64,000 nt of DNA from Eonycteris spelaea (Eukaryota > Chordata > Mammalia > Chiroptera > Pteropodidae): NCBI GenBank assembly GCA_003508835.1, contig PUFA01000003.1, positions 15,043,501 to 15,107,500 of the forward strand, written 5' to 3'. A model generated the notes under the pieces. That model was not told where the DNA came from, made no database searches, and was given only the letters and a program-made list of their open reading frames with translations. The position numbers and the translations under genes were made by a program. The number at the start of each line of letters is the position of its first letter. Within the stretch, counting starts at the first letter, position 1. This document shows, piece by piece, positions 59,706-64,000 of this stretch.

Positions 59706-60699
59706 GCTTCTTAATTCCATATTTACCAATATGTTGTTTGGTTAAAGTATACCATGAACATCTAAACTCACACAGATATGTAGTTGCAAAAGGGAGAAGT
59801 ATTTTTCCTTTTCAGTTATGGGTGTTCCCCTTTGATACTACACCAAAACTCGGCAAGGGTAGTTAGTTTCAATGTGGAAATCTGAGACCAACTCAATAAC
59901 CTATACTATTACATTTAGAATCGATTAGTCAATGTTGAATTTTGAATGAATTTTTATCATTGGAAAACATTGTTTTACTGACCTAATTTGAATTTATAAA
60001 TGTTGACATATAAAATATCAAGAAGCCAGGATCACCAATATCACTGCTGAGTCCATCCGAAAAGTTTAAATGTTGGAAAGCTATCCAGCTCCCTGTGGTC
60101 CATGTAGATTTTACAAAATTCTAATTTTTATTTGAAAGTTTGATACACTGTAATTTGTTTTACTTGATGTACTAGTTCATTCATTCATATTTTTTTTTTT
60201 TGAGAAAATATCCACCAATACCTAAGTCTAAATAACCATATTTTGCCAGTCAGTCATTATTACAAGTATAAATGGTCTTCTATAAGCTAAGTGGCTAATT
60301 TAGCATGCCACTGGATTGCACAAGTGCTTTTCTGGGAGATAACCATCTAACATTAGTTTGGGCAGAAGTACTGTATGCACACTTATTATTTCCTCATCCA
60401 GAATATTAAAGAGATTGTACTCAAGGGTAGAGATTTAATACAACTAATAATTTATACTGATTCATCTAAGACATTCATAAATGAAACTGGCATATTTTTA
60501 TTGTGAGTACATGCTTGTCAAGAATAAAATAATCACTAGTGGAAATTGGTACTACCATATTGATATTTTTCCTAAGTTACCAGCAGTTTTATCTACTATA
60601 ATTTTGTACCATTAGTGTACATGTCAACATGGAAAAAAATTAAAAAGAAAATACGGTTGTCATATTATTATAAAAGAATTTGACATTATGGATTTTCTG
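59706..60699. other. intronic, no recognisable feature
   Basis: AT-rich with a T12 run near 60190. Confidence 0.4.
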
Positions 60700-60755
60700 A
60701 ACTGGTCTTGGAGATCCCCAGTGGTTCTGGTACTTTGAGAACCACTGATCTGAGA
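60700..60755 (+). repeat. MER5-like DNA transposon terminal fragment
   Basis: CCCAGTGGTTCTGGTACTTT, then GAGAACCACTGATCTGAG, resembles the ends of MER5A-type hAT elements ('cagtggttctcaa ... ttgagaaccactg'), brought together by internal deletion. CAGTGGTTCT and AGAACCACTG form the inverted ends. Confidence 0.55.
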
Positions 60756-63700
60756 TCACATCTATATTGGGTCACCAGTGTCACTATTTTGTCCAAATAT
60801 TTTATTTTATAGCCAAAGCCATGCCAGCAGGCATAGAAATGTGTCCTTTCATACTCTCAGAAAATATTTATTTCCTCCTCTTAAACATAGGAATGCTATT
60901 TACAAAGGGCTCTTCTAGCAGAAGTTTCCCTAGCATTTGCTTTCTATTTTACATCTGTTAATCACTTTGAGCTACCAACTCAATTAGGATCAAGCACAGA
61001 CTTGTACATTGACAAGTAGCTAATGACTATTCTTGACTGTAATCCCCTGTACTGTGAAACCATTTTGACTCTCAACTATCAAATTATTTTTTCAAATCAA
61101 TTTATATCAGTTTTGGAAACACATAAGAGTATATATTAGGAATATATTTTTTAAATCACTGCTGTCTTTCTCCATTTCTCCTTTTGAAAATATTATTGAT
61201 GAAGCATGGCACTCTGGCAAGAGGCAGATCTATATTAGCATACAGCAGACAAATTTCAAAAGGAAGGCAATACCCAGAAAGAAGAGAACATAATAAAGAG
61301 TAGAACACATATCTACCTTATAGTTGATAGAAAGGCATTCCAAATATGCATACAAAGAAAAATAAAACTATTTTAGGAGAGGAGATAAGGAAAATTGCAA
61401 ATGTGAGTGAATGGGATGCTTACTTTAAAAGACTGTTTAAGATGAAGGAAAACAAAGGCAAAACCCCTATTCTAATAATCTCAACATCTTGGAAAAACCA
61501 CGTATCACAACCCTCACTAGCCCAATAAAGATATATCTATATAGATTCCTCACCTTATTTTCTAAAGGCTATACACTTAATAGTGAATATAACCATTACA
61601 GTATTTCCTGAGATGAGAGAAGTAACCAATTTGTCAGATAATTCAGGAAGCTACGTGGGGTGTTTGACATAAATGACCCAACATGACTCCTCATGAGAGT
61701 CACCAGATATGATGCTTAGAGAACTATAATTTAAAAAAGGAAAAGAAAATTAGGAAAACTGCCTTCGACTTCTTATTGGGAGGTTTACCATTGCCTTGTC
61801 ATAAATATGTGTGTATATGCATATATATCTTTGTTGGAGAGTTTTACTATTGAATTTGTTTCAAATGAACATGATTTTAGTTTTTAATGAACATACTTTT
61901 TCCGTTTTCTTTAAGATTCAAGAAGACAGAGTTGTCACATATAGCCTGAAGAAAGAATAGGGCAGATATAGTTACAAAGGTGACTATATTTATCAGCCAT
62001 AACATTAAAATAGTTTTTCATTTTCTATTAAAATGTAATTCTGCTTAGCACATTAAAAGATAATAAAAATGATGGAGTTATTTTGTATTTCTGTTACATA
62101 GAGCATATCTGTTGCCAACTAAAGTAATTTACAAATCTACATTTTTTATATCTTAGCCCCATCTTCACACATTTATAACTTCCTTGCAATTTGAATGCCC
62201 TCAATTTAGACATCCTAAGATATCTCTAATTTTCCCTCTTGCGTTTTCTACTAAAATAATATTCAACTGAACAGATGGATCAATAGGCATATGCATCTTT
62301 CTCCTTAGACATACATTTCCTGCCTAATTTAAGGATGCATGGCCCTCTAATGAAGAAAAAAATCAGAGTAGAAGACCAACTTATACCAGAAAATCTTAAT
62401 TTTTTCATCACTAACTTTTGAAGTTTATTAACTTATTTTATTTTGATAAGGTGCCTAGAGGCAGAAAACTTAAATAATGTGTTCTCATGCCATAAATGAT
62501 CACACTCATGTCAAAGAGCTGAGACCCATTTACTTCCTATTTTACCCCTCTGTCCAGGCTGTCTCAGTCTTCCCAGGTAATAACAGGACAGAGAAGACAC
62601 CATCAACAGCTGCCCAGATGACTTCATTCCTGGCAGTTCAACTGAAAGGAGTCCAGAGGAGTGATCCTCACACTTTCTCAGCCTAAGGGTTACCTCCCTA
62701 CATGCTGTTTATCTTTAGTATAACAGGTGAATCAATGTAGCAATAAATCTATATTCTTTAGTCATTGAATTAACTTGAGTCAGCGGGGAAAGCAGGACTA
62801 TAGGATCCTCAAAGTTATTAAATATGTTTGGATCAACATACTATATTCATATAAGATAACCCTCCCCTTTTCTTCTTTTGTCTTAACACCATGCAGTTTT
62901 TTACTCAGTATATTCATCAGTTTTCTATATCACACTCAGGCGAATCCCACTGTGTTGCCTTGAGCATTTTAGGTGTGCACCTTAATTTCCTTGTTTTACC
63001 ATTTAGTTAGAATATGGTAAGTGGTTTTATGTCCCAAACTACTCTATAGATGCCTGCGTAGCTAATCCTTCTTTGTGATATGTACTATGTTTGGTACTTA
63101 GTACTGTTTAGTCACTATAATTCAGTTCTCGACATTTACAACATCAGTCATATCATGTAACCAGGCTAAACTCTCAATCGCTTCTGTTTTCCAATCTGTC
63201 CTAGTCTACCTTTATGCAATGTTACTTGTAATAATAGCATAACCAAAATGCCACCTTCCATTTGCCTTGTGATTTATATACATGAAAACAATGTGCTCAT
63301 TATCAGACAATTGATTGAATGAAGTAGGGAAAGTATGGTTTATAGTTTACAAATGAAAACAAAAAGGAATGTATAGATTATGCGATATGCTTAAGTTTAT
63401 GTACTGAATCCCTAGTGAAGCCAAACAAAATCCTACTTCAAGTTCAATGTCCTTTTCATTATACTGCCCTACTGTACAGATTGACCTTTTTAACCATAAA
63501 TTAATTTGCAAAATAAGTACACACACCCCAAATCAAGTTCTTATTGGTGTATGACATACAACAATTTCCTTATTAATGTCAACTTTGATTGAAAGGTCTA
63601 ATTCTCCTTTGCCCTTCTGTACAAAATTGTAGTAAAAGTCATGTTTGTTAACAGTAACTTTCTCTCCCAAGTAGTAGTGGATCATTCAGTATTTTTATCC

Positions 63701-64000
63701 AAACATGGGGGGAATATTGAGGTTTAAGAAACTCTCCCTTCCTACAAGCATTCTCAGTGTTAACTTGGAGCCCTTAAAATGTGTTTTAATTCTGTTTTTA
63801 TTAGTTTCCAGTTCTTTCTTAGAGTAGTTTGAATTCACTCCAGTATCAACCCAACTTAGGAGTATCACAAGTGGTTCCTTCAAATCTGTAGGTTATTGGA
63901 AGGAGTAGTTCTACGTAAAATAAAATTTATCTTGAATTTTATCCATAAAACGATTCTAATCAAATTTGCTAACTCTTTTTTCTATACTGCTCATCATTAA
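60756..64000. other. intronic, no recognisable repeat
   Basis: About 3.2 kb of AT-rich sequence without a confident repeat or gene. Open frames of 60-69 codons here (for example 61346-61528 and 62477-62686) show no known domain. Confidence 0.4.

Larger units (their letters stand above)
10927..64000 (-). other. RIT2: RIT2 last intron (partial, runs off the right edge)
   Basis: Because the terminal exon is on the minus strand, all sequence to the right of its acceptor should be the upstream intron. RIT2 is a very large gene with long introns in known mammals. I found no open frame encoding the preceding exon, which should contain the NKID (G4) motif and end just before VSTEEG. The 53 kb present is filled by repeats and unassigned AT-rich sequence. 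A small nested gene cannot be excluded, but none is recognisable. Confidence 0.75.

Noticed and set aside
1..64000. CRISPR array, operon, tRNA or rRNA gene
   Set aside because: No evenly spaced direct repeats with spacers, no tRNA A/B box pair with a foldable cloverleaf and no rRNA segment was recognised. The sequence is vertebrate intron and flank.

Overview
The window is mammalian nuclear DNA: AT-rich, intron-like, with no operons, no dense coding, and interspersed repeats on nearly every scale (LINE-1, LINE-2, MIR, old LTRs, simple repeats). The L1 3' ends at about 27.4-27.9 kb and 45.7-45.9 kb carry a tail type that I associate with laurasiatherian, especially bat, genomes. A bat is my best guess, but it is inferred from remembered repeat sequence. 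No lineage-specific tRNA- or 7SL-derived SINE was recognised, so I cannot go lower than that.

Only one protein-coding segment is firmly supported: the last coding exon of RIT2 (Ras-like without CAAX 2, a neuronal small GTPase) on the minus strand at 10699-10926. It has a clean 3' splice acceptor, a TGA stop, and a candidate poly(A) signal about 285 bases past the stop. Sequence left of about 10.39 kb is therefore downstream (3') of RIT2. Everything right of 10.93 kb is most simply the last intron of RIT2, running off the window's right edge. The preceding coding exon was not found.

Layout. 1-10.39 kb: 3' flank, with an old antisense L1 (0.78-2.48 kb), an L2 3' end, a local ~250-bp duplication carrying a MIR, and two L1 3' ends. 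10.39-10.93 kb: RIT2 terminal exon. 10.93-25.47 kb: intron with MIR, L2, an old L1 and simple repeats. 25.48-32.81 kb: a near-full-length, dead L1 on the minus strand, bounded by a candidate 9-bp target-site duplication, with a younger 5'-truncated L1 nested inside it (12-bp duplication). 32.8-48 kb: L2 pieces, a perfect 24-bp inverted repeat, (GT)26, two sense-strand L1 3' portions, an ERV-like LTR, a second local duplication and a 66-nt homopurine tract. 48-64 kb: MIR/L2 remnants, two further LTR- or MER-like elements and long stretches where I see nothing.

No undescribed multi-gene system is visible. The observations most worth checking are structural: two perfect palindromic sequences, two local segmental duplications, the dated L1-in-L1 nest, and several potentially unstable simple repeats, one of them inside the RIT2 3' UTR. 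Repeat names are assigned by remembered consensus patterns, so edges are approximate unless stated.
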